The translations under genes and the position numbers were made by a program. A stretch of DNA of 64,000 nt from Humulus lupulus (Eukaryota; Streptophyta; Magnoliopsida; Rosales; Cannabaceae), in NCBI RefSeq assembly GCF_963169125.1, contig NC_084802.1, positions 12,462,896 through 12,526,895 of the forward strand, read 5' to 3'. Below, piece by piece: positions 10,890-21,586 of this stretch (position 1 is the first letter of the stretch; each line of letters starts with the position of its first letter). The notes under the pieces were generated by a model, which searched no databases, had not been told where the DNA came from, and was given only the letters and a program-made list of their open reading frames with translations.

Positions 10890-13800
10890 TGATAACTCTA
10901 CAAAATAGAGTTATTTTACCACTTTTTATGTGCTAATTGTTGCTTAGATCTTGAGTTTTTAATTGATTTATTAAGTTTTTAAGTAATTTTGAATTTATTA
11001 GGTTTATTTTAATTTTATAGATTTTTGTGTGTTTTTATAGTTATATTATTGTAAAATGTTATAGTTTAATTATTTAAAATTAATATTGTTAAGTTAGGAG
11101 TAAAAAGATGCAATTTTGAGTTTAAATGTTTAAGTAAATTAAGTTTTAATTAAAATTTTCATGGAAATTATATGGTATATTTTATTAGTGAAAATATTTA
11201 ATTTTAATTTAGTTTATAATTTATTTTGTAGGGAATTTATTTCATTTTTGTGGTTGAGAAGTAAGGAAAAGAAAGAAATAAAAAAAATGGCAAAATTGAA
11301 AGAGAAGAGTAAAAGTGTCAAAACTGCACCACCAAAGCTGCCCATGGGCCCAGGTCCAATATCTCCTCCAGCTTCAATTTTCTTGCCCAGCTGTGTCCCA
11401 ATTTGAAGCTCCAGCCATTAGCCATGTCTCCTTCAGCAATTGCCTCCAGCTGCATCAATGACTCCAGCCATCATTCAATCAACCATTCGGCAGCTCCTTC
11501 CATCACTTCTCCAGCCCAATTGGGCCTCCGAATCACCCAGGCCCAAAGCCAAATAGCAGCCTGCCACCAGCAGCCACATGCTGCCATTTTTCCTATTTAT
11601 TGAGCCCAACAAAAAGCAAAATGTACCATTGCTCCCTTTGTCAAAAATGCCAACATTTTTACCTCACTTTTCTACACATTTTACCCCAAAACATCATTAT
11701 TACACCCTATAATTTACCCTTATTTTCCATATTATCATTAAGTTGATTAATTTAATCAATTTAATTAATTTAAATTTATTATTTTAGTTTATTCATTTTG
11801 GCTATAAATAGGGAGTTTTGAAGACCATTTTGGGGTGTCCATTTTGAGAGGAGGTTACTATACCATAATTTCTACACATGTTAGGAAAAATAATATTGCC
11901 TCAATGAAAATGGTAAGATAATGCTACAACTCTATGCAAAATATTACAATGGACAAGATTGATTAAATAAAGTGTTACAACTCTATAACTGAAAATACAA
12001 ATACAACAAAGGAAATGAAGAAGATGATGAAGAAGAAGAGAATAGTAAAATACAACTCAAAACAAAAGTTACAAATAAAATAAAGTGTTTGGACCAAATG
12101 AAGAGATTACAACTCTTAAACAAAATATACAAGTAAATAAAACAAGAGAATAAGAAGAAGAACAATAGAACAAAAGGAAGAACATAAACCACAAACAAAC
12201 TCTCACTTACACAACCTAAGTGAAGAGGATTGGGGATCACCAACTTGAACAAGGTTTAAAACCTTTGTCCAAAAGCTTATTTCCCCCTAACTCAAGCACT
12301 AAGGGATCTCTCTCAGATTTTGGAAATGCTTTATGGAATTATCAAGCCTCAAGGTGTTTCTAGCCAAGTGCTTTAGTGGATAGAAATGGTGTGTCTTACA
12401 AGTGAGCATTAGGCTCCTATTTATAGAGTTTAGAGACACCCTTTGAATTTCAAATTCCACCAACCCCCATGGCTGTTACCAATGATTAATTTGGTGTTTT
12501 ATGGAATTAAAATAGAGATTTGGGAGTTACTTAGCTGTTCGAATCATTCAAAGTTGGATAAAAAACCAAAATTATAGAAGCTGTCAGCCATTAGGGCCGC
12601 GGCGCTAGTTCCAGGCGCCGCGGCCCTCAGTCAATTTCAGCAAGACATTTTTTTCAGTTTTTTCCAAAACGTTCCAATTTATTCCCACTTGATTTTGTAA
12701 CTTCCATACACAATATGGGAGTTAAAATCACATCTCTATCAGCCATTTCTCAAATGGCTTTAAGAAATTCATCTCAATATTGTGTAACAACAAATCTACA
12801 CAATAATGGGTGATATTTAGGAGTTACAAATTTGTGATGAATTTGTAACACCAAATATGTTACATGTTTGGATATTTCACATATATCCAAATAATGTAAC
12901 TCTCTATTATATGTTACAATATGTGACACTCCATGTCACATTTATTTAATCTAAAACATTATATTATAAAATAATATTACATTATATTATAAAATAATAT
13001 AGCATTCAAAACCTCTTTATTCTCTCCATCTTCTTCTTCTTTTTGGTTATTTTCTATGTAACTTTAGAGGAAAAATTTGGGGGTTTCTCCTCCAAATTTT
13101 CCTATTTATGTTTGTAATTTTTAGTTTGTATTTGCTATTCTAGTTATGTGTTTCTAATCTTTTTAAGATTATTAGGGTGATGATGAAACAATATGTAACT
13201 AGATAATGTTTATTTTGTATATTGATTTCCCATTTTGTGCAACAAAGTTTATGGATTTTTCTTGTTCAAATATCTTCTTTCATCTTAAATATCATGTATT
13301 TTGGATTGTTAGCATATATTTACACTTTGTTCTTCATTAGTGCAAAAACATAATATTCTTTGTGTAAGATGTGTCATTAAATTGTACACATCCATGCTTA
13401 GAACAAAAATATTATGTTTTGCCTTATAAATAATGTTCATTGATTTATTTGTTATTTCATTAGATTGATTTACACTAAATGCTTTGAAATTATAATTTTG
13501 AAAAGTGAAGAAAAATCCTATCTTTTTAGAAGTAATTTGTGCTTAAAATTATAAATCTATTTAGAAAATTATAGTTTAAATTATTTTAACTATTACTAAA
13601 ACTTGGGAATCAATATACTAATAAATATTATTAAACTTACATTTTGTGGATTCTAGTATCTTAATAATCTTTTCTTTTAACACTTATTTTCAACTCATTA
13701 TTGCTTTATTTTTATTCTCTTAAATAGCTTTATTTTTCAATCTTTTATTTTATGTTCATAATATTAAAACTCATCAATCTTTGGAGCTAGGTTAGAATTT

Positions 13801-13950
13801 ATTACTTTTGATTTAAAATAGTTTTCTCTTTTCGATTTTAGACAACTCCTTTGGGTTCGACATCCTTGCTCACACGATCACTATTCTATATGAACGATTC
13901 GCGCGCTTGCGATTTATAAATTTTTAAACATACTCGTTTTGGGTCCATCA
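10890..13950. mobile_element. LTR-type insertion with CCCAG duplication
   Basis: The unit begins TGATAACTCTACAAAATAG and ends TTGGGTCCATCA, that is TG...CA. It is flanked by CCCAG at 10885-10889 and 13951-13955. Removing it restores continuous sequence of the surrounding LTR. It contains a second, unrelated solo LTR (11879-13004), so its own length is about 1.9 kb. The plus-strand ORFs at 11161-11603 are low-complexity or proline-rich and match no domain I recognise. The start wording resembles Ty3/gypsy LTRs of large plant elements, but I do not assign a lineage. Confidence 0.8.
11879..13004 (-). mobile_element. 1.13-kb solo LTR, sister of 17384-18514
   Basis: The unit runs from TGTTAGGAAAAATAATATTG at 11879 to AATATAGCA at 13004 and is the reverse complement of 17384-18514 along its length. 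Shared landmarks include the ATGTGACA/TGTAACATAT block, a TATA box (CTCTATAAATAG on one strand, CTATTTATAGAG on the other) and a GC-rich island in an otherwise AT-rich LTR. A clear duplication was not found at these boundaries (ACACA left, TTCAA right), so the edges may be off by a few bases or mutated. Confidence 0.7.
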
Positions 13951-14624
13951 CCCAGTATGATTCATTAATCATGTATTTGGGTGCTAAGCCCGGTATGATT
14001 CATTAATTAGGTATTTTGGGCAATGGGCCCCATTATGATTCATTGATCAGTTGTCTAGTGCAATTGGTCCATATGACGTTGTAGTCATTTATATGGATGG
14101 TATGCATGCATGAGTAGGGTTAATACTGCTAGGCATGCTTATTATGATTTGGAATGTGTTATTAGCTGCTTATGAGCTTGTTTAAGTTTTCTTGCTGAGC
14201 ATTGGCTCACGGGTGCTTTGTGGTGCAGGTAAGGGGAAAAGAAAGTTGGACCATCCTTGAGTTGCAGAGCTTAGGTGACGATGAGTACATATGCGGTTGC
14301 TCGACCACCACAACCAAGGGTTTTAAAGAGAAACTAGGGTCAAACCTTATTTTTCCGCTTAGGTCTGCTGGTTGTAACTTTTCAATTGTAATTAACCTTT
14401 TTAAATGTATTTTGGGGTCCCATGTATGAAGTAAACATTTTAACGAAACGATGGTACCTATGGCCAAAATTTTTAAGTCTAAGCCGTTAATCACGTTTAG
14501 TTACACGATTATGGCCAAATGACTCGTTTAGCGAGTTTAGCACTATTTAAAATACACAGTGTAATAGTCCCTGAGTATTATAACTATTTCAAGTTTATTA
14601 TCTTAATCTCGATCCTCTCATACT

Positions 14625-14791
14625 AATATGAGATTAAGCCCACATAGATAAACTTTGGAATTTTTTGATATTTACTTAATATTATCAACATAATATCAGA
14701 CATAGTCTATATATAATAATTTAATTCAATTATTTATTACATTTAAAACATTTGTCAACTACAATTGCTTTAAGGGCATTATTCCCAACAA
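14625..14791 (-). repeat. LTR-end fragment, right copy
   Basis: Direct-repeat partner of 4947-5105. On the minus strand it begins TGTTGGGAATAATGCCC, the expected start of a Ty1/copia-type LTR, and here the terminal TG is intact. It is followed on the plus strand by ATCTCCTACTTGCCCTAAAG, presumably sequence next to the LTR. Confidence 0.5.
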
Positions 14792-17383
14792 TCTCCTACT
14801 TGCCCTAAAGCGAATTGAGGCATCTCTTTCAATGTGTCAATCACATTATCTTGAACAAATTTGTCTAAAAAAGTCGTTGTAAATAGTTTTGTAAGAAACT
14901 ATTTTGAAGTTATCTTCAAGATCATTACATCAATTATGTAAAATTGTTTTGAATTAAATGATACTTCATTTCATGTGCTTTACCCTCTCATGATTTCTAG
15001 TTCTTCTAGAATAGTTGTATCTCCATTGCTTTCGCAATGAGATACTAGTAGTTTATTCTAGTCTTAAACCATTCCCAGAATGGTAAAGAACTCAACTAAA
15101 TCAAATAGCCTATTTAACTGTTCGTAAATGTTACATTTCGGCTTCTGTGGTGAAACATACAATTCTGAAATGTCCAATACATTTCCAGATTAACATGTTT
15201 CCTCCACAGTTATGGAAACTGATTTTGATATCAATTTTTTAAGATTTCAATCTGGTTTAAAATCAGTTTTATCCTTATATTCAAGATACTAAAAAAATTA
15301 AGTCATTATAACTATTCAATGACTCAATCCATCATTGGATTGACAACTGCTAACTATTCCCATCGTTTAACAAATGTTAATTCGAAGACATAACATTTGA
15401 TACATTAAATAGTTCATCACTAAGTTGTAGTAATACTGTCTCATGTCCTTCTTTTCTAGTAAAAGAATAAATGTTCCTCATAAGTTGACTTTGTTCTATT
15501 CTTGTTTGCCTAAATGAGGAGTGAACATATATTTTTTTTCTATTCGTGTAGTTTAGAGTTCTATGTGCGAACAAATTCAAAAAGTTGTTAGCTTCATCTG
15601 GTAGGTTTGTTAGGCTCCGAGCATGCTCTTCTTTTCATGTTCGACTAGTATAGGCAACTATGGGCGAGCATACTTGAAGGTTATTCTTAACTGATAACGA
15701 TCATAATTTCGAAGTTATCCTCTTTTCTGATAACGATAAGAATTTTAGGTTATCTTTTTTCTTGAAAAATTGTGGGAAAGCAACCTTATTTATCTGTTTC
15801 TTGTTCCTGTAGGACCTTTATTCTCGTTTTTCCTTCATAAATAGGCGAACCAACTCTTTTGTCTTCATGATCAAGTGAACATACTCTTTTTCCTTTCATG
15901 GTCAAGTGAACATACTATTTTTCCTTCATGGTCAAGCGAACAGACACTTATTCACGAGATTTTGATATGTTCTCATCTCGCTTTTTATAGTAGCTAGGGC
16001 GAACATAACTCTATTTTGAAAAAAAAAAATTGTAGAAAACCTCTTCTTGGGTTCTCCCCTATACCCTATGTGCCCCCTAAGTGATTGAGGAATCTTAATC
16101 CTTGATCACTTGTTACGTCGTACTTGGGTGCTTATAAATGTTCTGCTAGTTTATAGTAAGGCACGATTAGTTAGCACAATTATTTTATCAACACCATAGG
16201 CTAATAGAATCACTTTGCTCACTTCATGTATATAGACATAGGTGAACAAGCAATACTATGCTTCATGGTACATGTTCACCTATGTCTTCTGAGGTTTTAG
16301 TTCACCCAATGTAAAAGCATAGTATTGCCAAATTGTCTTTCATGGTTTTCGAGCTCTTATTTTCCTGTTCATTTTTGTGACATGAAAATTGGCGAACATG
16401 TTGAAAAAAAAAAGTTATTTCTTTATGAAGACCCATGGGCGAGCAGGATTCTCTTTGTAGGAACAGAGTTGAAGGTTACTCCTTCAACTGGTAGGTGATC
16501 AGTTTTGAAGTTTTCCTCTTTTCTGATAGTAATCAGATTGTGAGGTTAGCAGAATTCGAAGTTATCCTCGATCACAACTCAATGTTGTCTTCTTTTATGA
16601 GGATGCTTCTGAGTTTATTTTATCTTCTCGGTTCAAGCCTGGTTCAGCTAGGTTTAAGTTTTTGCTTAACAGTTACTTGTTAGTATTCATGACGTGTACA
16701 TAGTTAAGACTAGGTTTTTATTGCTTAATAGTCTACCTATTATCATTCAGGCTTCGTACCTAGTTAGGACCAGTGTTGTATAGCTTAATAGTTACCTGTT
16801 ATTATTCAAGTCTTGTACCTGGTTAGAACCAGGGTTTTACAACTTAATAAATCACTTGTTATTATTCAGACCTTGTACCTGGTTTGGACTAGGATTTTAT
16901 AGCTTTGATTTTTTCATGTTAGTTTCTTAAGTTTTATTTGGAGTCATATTTGACAACCTGAGTTATTGTACTAGCTAGATTTTAATTTCCAAATTTCACT
17001 TTTATACTAACTTGAAATTTTCAAAGTTTGATTGCGTTATTTTAACTTCCAAGTACGTCTACTTGTTTTGTAAATTCTCACAACCATTTTGCATATTTAT
17101 TTAAACATATAAGTATGATGAGCTTATAATTGCTCCAACTCATACTCCTTTATTCATAGAAGCATGGTAGGCTAAAAATTTTGTGCCTTTTGATACTCAG
17201 CTATCTCCAGGCTTAAAAAATTTTTGCACAAAAAAATTGTAATATTGTACCTTTTGATACTCAGTTATCTCCACACTTAAATTTTTTTCCAAAAGTTCAA
17301 GACAACTTTTTTTAAAAAGTTGTGTAGATTTTCTCCGAGCTCATGGTATGGTTATATCCAACACCTATATTCCCCCAAGTAGC
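14792..17383. repeat. Retrotransposon-derived debris with short tandem repeats
   Basis: No open reading frame with a recognisable domain. GCGAACA-type words recur throughout. From about 16640 to 16915 a unit of about 60 bp (GTACCTGGTTAGGACCAGG, TTTTATAGCTTAATAG, TTATTATTCA) is repeated four to five times with drift. At 15690-15770 and 16500-16570 a unit of about 45 bp (GAAGTTATCCTCTTTTCTGA) is repeated, and the same unit returns at 18570-18710. It is likely the internal or LTR remnant of one old element. Confidence 0.5.
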
Positions 17384-18514
17384 TGTTATATTATTTTATA
17401 ATATAATGTAATATTGTATTATTTTATAATATAATGTTTTAAATTAAATAAATGTGACAAAGAGTGTCACATATTGTAACATATAATAGAGAGTTACAAT
17501 ATTTAGATATATGTGAATATCCAAATATGTAACATATTTGGTGTTACAAATTTGTAACTTCTAAATATTGCCCATTATTGTGTAGATTTGTTGTTACACA
17601 ATATTGAGATGAAATTCTTAAAATCTATATGTGAAATGACTGTTATATATATGATTTTAACCTCAATAATGTGTTTTGGAGGTTACAAAATCAATTGGGA
17701 GTGATTTGGAACCGTTTGGAAAAACAACACAATTCAATGTGATGAAATTGGGCAGTGGCCGCGCCCAGGAGCACTGGTGGCCGCGACCTGGGGGACAAAG
17801 AGCCACGGCTGCGACCAACAATGCCCGTGGCCGCGGCCACAGTGTCTGACTGACCAAATTTTAGTTTTTTCCAACCTTTTTGAACGGCTCCAAAAACACA
17901 AATAACTCCCAAATCTCATTTTAATTCCATAAACATAAAATTAATCATTGGTAACAACCATGGGGGTTGGTGGAATTTGAAATTCAAATGGTATCTCAAA
18001 CTCTATAAATAGAAGCCTATTGCTCACTTGTAAGACACTAATTTTCCATCCACAAAGCACTTGGTTGGAAAATACACCATAGAGACTTGATAATCCCAAA
18101 TAGCTATTTCCTAGAGAGATCCTTTAGTGCTTAGAGAATAGGGGAAATAAGCTTTTGGGTAAGGGTTTTGAACCTTGTTCAAGTTGGTGATCCCCACTAC
18201 TCTACACTTTGGTTGTGGAGAGTTTGTGTTTTTCATTGATTTTTCATTCTTTTGTTCTTCTTGTTCTTATTTACTTGTATTATTATTGTTTTGAGTTTGT
18301 AATCCTCATCTTCTATTTTCTATTTACATATTTATTTGCATCATTTTGTTTTAGAGTTTTAGTTCTTATAATTATCTTCTTTCTACATTTACTTGTATTG
18401 TTGGTCATTGAGTTGTAAACTTATTTATCTATCATTTTGTCCATTGTATTTTTTGCATAGAGTTGTATTTTGGTTTTACCATCTCTATTAAGCAATAAAA
18501 TATATTCTCTAACA
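17384..18514 (+). mobile_element. 1.13-kb solo LTR with near-perfect duplication
   Basis: The unit begins TGTTATATTATTTTATAATA at 17384 and ends TTCTCTAACA at 18514. It is flanked by GTAGC (17379-17383) and GTAAC (18515-18519), a 5-bp duplication with one mismatch. It is the inverted sister of 11879-13004. A TATA box, CTCTATAAATAGAAG, lies near 18001, and AT-rich 3' sequence follows it. No coding capacity. At 17750-17850 several CGCGGCC or GTGGCCGCG words form a local GC island. Confidence 0.8.
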
Positions 18515-19720
18515 GTAACTAAGTTATAAATCTTGGGCCATTTTCAGCTTGGGTTCGAGCTGGTTTTATAATGTAGAATTCGAAGTTGTCCTCTTTCCTG
18601 ATTATAATCAAAATTTGAGGTTATCTTCTTTTATGAAAACGATCAAAATTTGAAGTTGTCCTCTTTCCTAATTAAGATTAGAATTTGAGGTTATCTTCTT
18701 TTTCGATCGTGATATCTTTATGAAGAAGTCTTTAACAATGATCCTTCTGAGAAGCAATCTTTGTTCATACCCCTAGCAGGTTTCATTATACCGGATATGC
18801 GACCATAATATCCTCTTAAGGCCTGTCCGAAGGGTTCGGCTCGCGAATTGATCTCTGGGGAGCATCTCCATTTATTCTCCTTCTAATTTGGGGTCGACTC
18901 TTCTCTTGTCTCCGTGATAAGAGATTACCTCGGTAAACCCTGAGTTGGAGAAAGGTGTCGGATTGGAGATGAAAGGATAAACAGATATTGCTAACAGAGT
19001 TTTTCAAACGAGTTTACATGCTTGACATTTTTTATCCATGTTCGCGTCTTAGAACTAACCTTGGGCGAACAGGTCCCCTATTGCCCTTGCTCCATTAGTC
19101 TGTCAGCATCGTGTTTGCAAAGGTAAACGCCTTGTTAAGGCACACGAGCGAACATACTTCTTTTGTGGTTGTTGAGCAGAGTATGTCTTCATGCCACAAG
19201 CGAACATATTTATTCTTCATTTTTGTTCATTCTCAATGTACATTGTTTGATGAACAAGCTTGCTTCTTACTTCCATTTGTCTGTTCGTTATGATATACAT
19301 AGTTAGGCGAACAGACTTGTCTTTGGGTTGGTGTGGTCATGACTCCGAAGTGAGCACTGAAATTCATTCTCCTTGCTTTCTTTATGTAGATGTGTGAACC
19401 GGTGAAAATGTGTTCCAATCTACTTGTGTGCGAACATTTAGTGTTATGTTCATTTTTTACAAGACAACATAGGAATGCACTATAAACGAACATGCTCCTA
19501 TGTGTCAGCATAAGCGAGAACAACCATGCTTTGCCATCATATTGCAATTCTTCAATCTTTGCTCGAATGTCTAATACAACCATGCTTTGCCATCATATTA
19601 CTTGATCAAGTCAGCTCGGATGAAAGGTACAAGTTAGTTCAAAAATGATTCATTCAAGTCAGTTAGGGATGATTCCAAGCATAATGTGCGACTAGGTTTC
19701 CCTTTGTTCGGAAAATATAT
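18515..19720. repeat. Retrotransposon-derived debris
   Basis: This continues the material left of the solo LTR: the 45-bp unit (GAAGTTGTCCTCTTTCCTGA) at 18570-18710 and many GCGAACA words between 19030 and 19500. A short imperfect duplication ACAACCATGCTTTGCCATCATAT occurs near 19522 and 19577. No gene is supported. Confidence 0.45.
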
Positions 19721-21323
19721 GTTTGTAACTATTAGTAACAAAAACAAAAGATTGTTTATTATCTACTTTACTGTATTTTTGTAAATTTATTATTTTAAGA
19801 TATATACGATTTTTTTATTGTTGATAAATTAGAGGTATTTTTTGCTTGTGGAAAAACGAGCTCCAATGCGACAACCCGACTAGAAAATGACATAATTTTT
19901 GCATGTTAGAGTCGGGATAACTAAGTGCAAGTCAGAAACGGGTCGAACCCGTCTGACAAGACATTTTTTGGGTTAACTCATGTGATACAAAACTGACACG
20001 AATTGATCTGTTTATATCCAATATATCATAAAAATTATTAATTAATAGTTAAGTTATTATTTATTTTCCATAAAAAGATAAATAAAGTACAAGGAAAATT
20101 CTTTTAGACGTGTTTGGAAGTAACTATGTAATTAATAGGTCTTGTCATTACTAGGGTAGTAATTACATATTCCAGTAATTACACTATACTTTAAAATACA
20201 AGTTGTATTTAGATGTCAATTGGTCATTACTTATGAATTTCCATTACTATGTTTGACAAAATAATTAGTAATTACACAGAAAAATAATAATATGTAATAA
20301 ATATTATTTAAATTTGATAGTATTTTGTAATTATAATACACTCGATTCTCATGGGGGCTATAAGAATTGAATAGTGTGATCAGAACCCCTGAACTACCTC
20401 TAATTATATGGTTGTTGTGTAATGGTCAAACAAATACGTTAAATCGAGTAATTACTCTGAATTACATCCAAATTCAACTAGAATGTGACTTTTTAAATAC
20501 ACCCTTAAAAATTAGCATAACTTATTCACGTTTGGTAATTATTTGATATTAAGAATTTTTTGTTTAATGTATTAATATTTTGTGATAAATTGCTTAATTC
20601 AACAATTTTATTTCTTTGAAACTTTATATATTTCTATGTAGTCTATTAGTCAAATGGATTTACACAATAAAAAATAAAAATAAATCAAATTAATGCATGA
20701 TATTAATTATGTCGATAAATAGGTAGTGTGAGATGGGTCTAGTCGAACGTAAACACAATAAATCGAGTTAGATTTGAAATTTCTTGACACGAAACATAAA
20801 CATGTCTTATTAAGATTGACCAACTAGACACGTCAACCCACCTACAAATTGCCACCAGTATTTTCCTAAATTTCCAAATAATTTCTTCATTCCAAATAAC
20901 AAAAAACGCATTAGGAAATGAAATTCTAATTCCTACGGAATTACTATTATGTTGTTTAAAGGAATACTCAACTATATCCATGCCAAAACTATCATATTAA
21001 ATTACTACTTTATCCTTCTTACTTTAAATAATATTATTCTATAATTTTAAAAATATGATAGTGTTTGATGAACTTTTAACAAGATTACAGTGATACGAAA
21101 TATATATGATTTATAACTCATTTATAATTATTTTATTTTTAAGAATTTTGTTAAATTAATATAAGTTTAAGGATTTTAGTGTTAAAAAAATAGTGTTTAT
21201 TCAAAAATACTAATTTTACCATTTCATTACAAAAAAAAAACATAAATTACTATATATTTTAATAAAACAACATCAATTTAACTTTAAAGAATTTTAGTAA
21301 AATTAATTAATTTCAGAGAGTTA
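19721..21323. other. AT-rich non-coding DNA
   Basis: Stop codons in all frames and poly-A/T runs; I see no gene, repeat boundary or RNA here. Confidence 0.6.
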
Positions 21324-21332
21324 TTTATTAAT

Positions 21333-21515
21333 GGGTAAATGCCATTTTTGCCCTTTGTATTGTGCAAAAGTTACCGATTGGACTATCTATTTTGTTAAAT
21401 GACAATTTGGACCTTACATTTTACAAATTGGAGCAAAATAATACTCTGAACCCAATTTTGGTCAATTTTTTTTAAATATAACCAAAATACCTCTGAGTTT
21501 TAAATATTAAATATT
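21333..21515. repeat. Left terminal inverted repeat of the Mutator-like element
   Basis: Aligns in reverse complement to 41615-41795. Conserved blocks include GCAAAAGTTACCGATTGGA, AAAATAATACTCTGAACCC and TTTTTTTAAATATAACCAAA. Confidence 0.8.
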
Positions 21516-21586
21516 AGATTTAAAATTTTAAAATTATATTTAATTTTAAATGAAAAATTAAATTAAAATAAAAAAATAAAATAACA

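Larger units (their letters stand above)
5106..14583 (+). mobile_element. Old Ty3/gypsy-type LTR, interrupted by two later insertions
   Basis: The start TGTAACATCCC at 5106 is a typical LTR beginning. The sequence is interrupted at 5389-8663 and again at 10890-13955; across both breaks the text resumes cleanly once the inserted element and one copy of its duplication are removed. The 3' part (about 14190-14583) matches the complement of 61498-62000, including the GGTGCTTTGTGGTGCAGGTAA segment. Net length without insertions is about 3.1 kb. No gag or pol is present, so it is best read as a solo LTR. Its 3' boundary is approximate (a degraded end near 14583) and I could not confirm its duplication. 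Confidence 0.6.

Noticed and set aside
5106..14583. Possible full-length retrotransposon with internal genes
   Set aside because: After removing the two nested insertions about 3.1 kb of LTR-like DNA remain and no gag or pol domain is found, so a solo LTR fits better.
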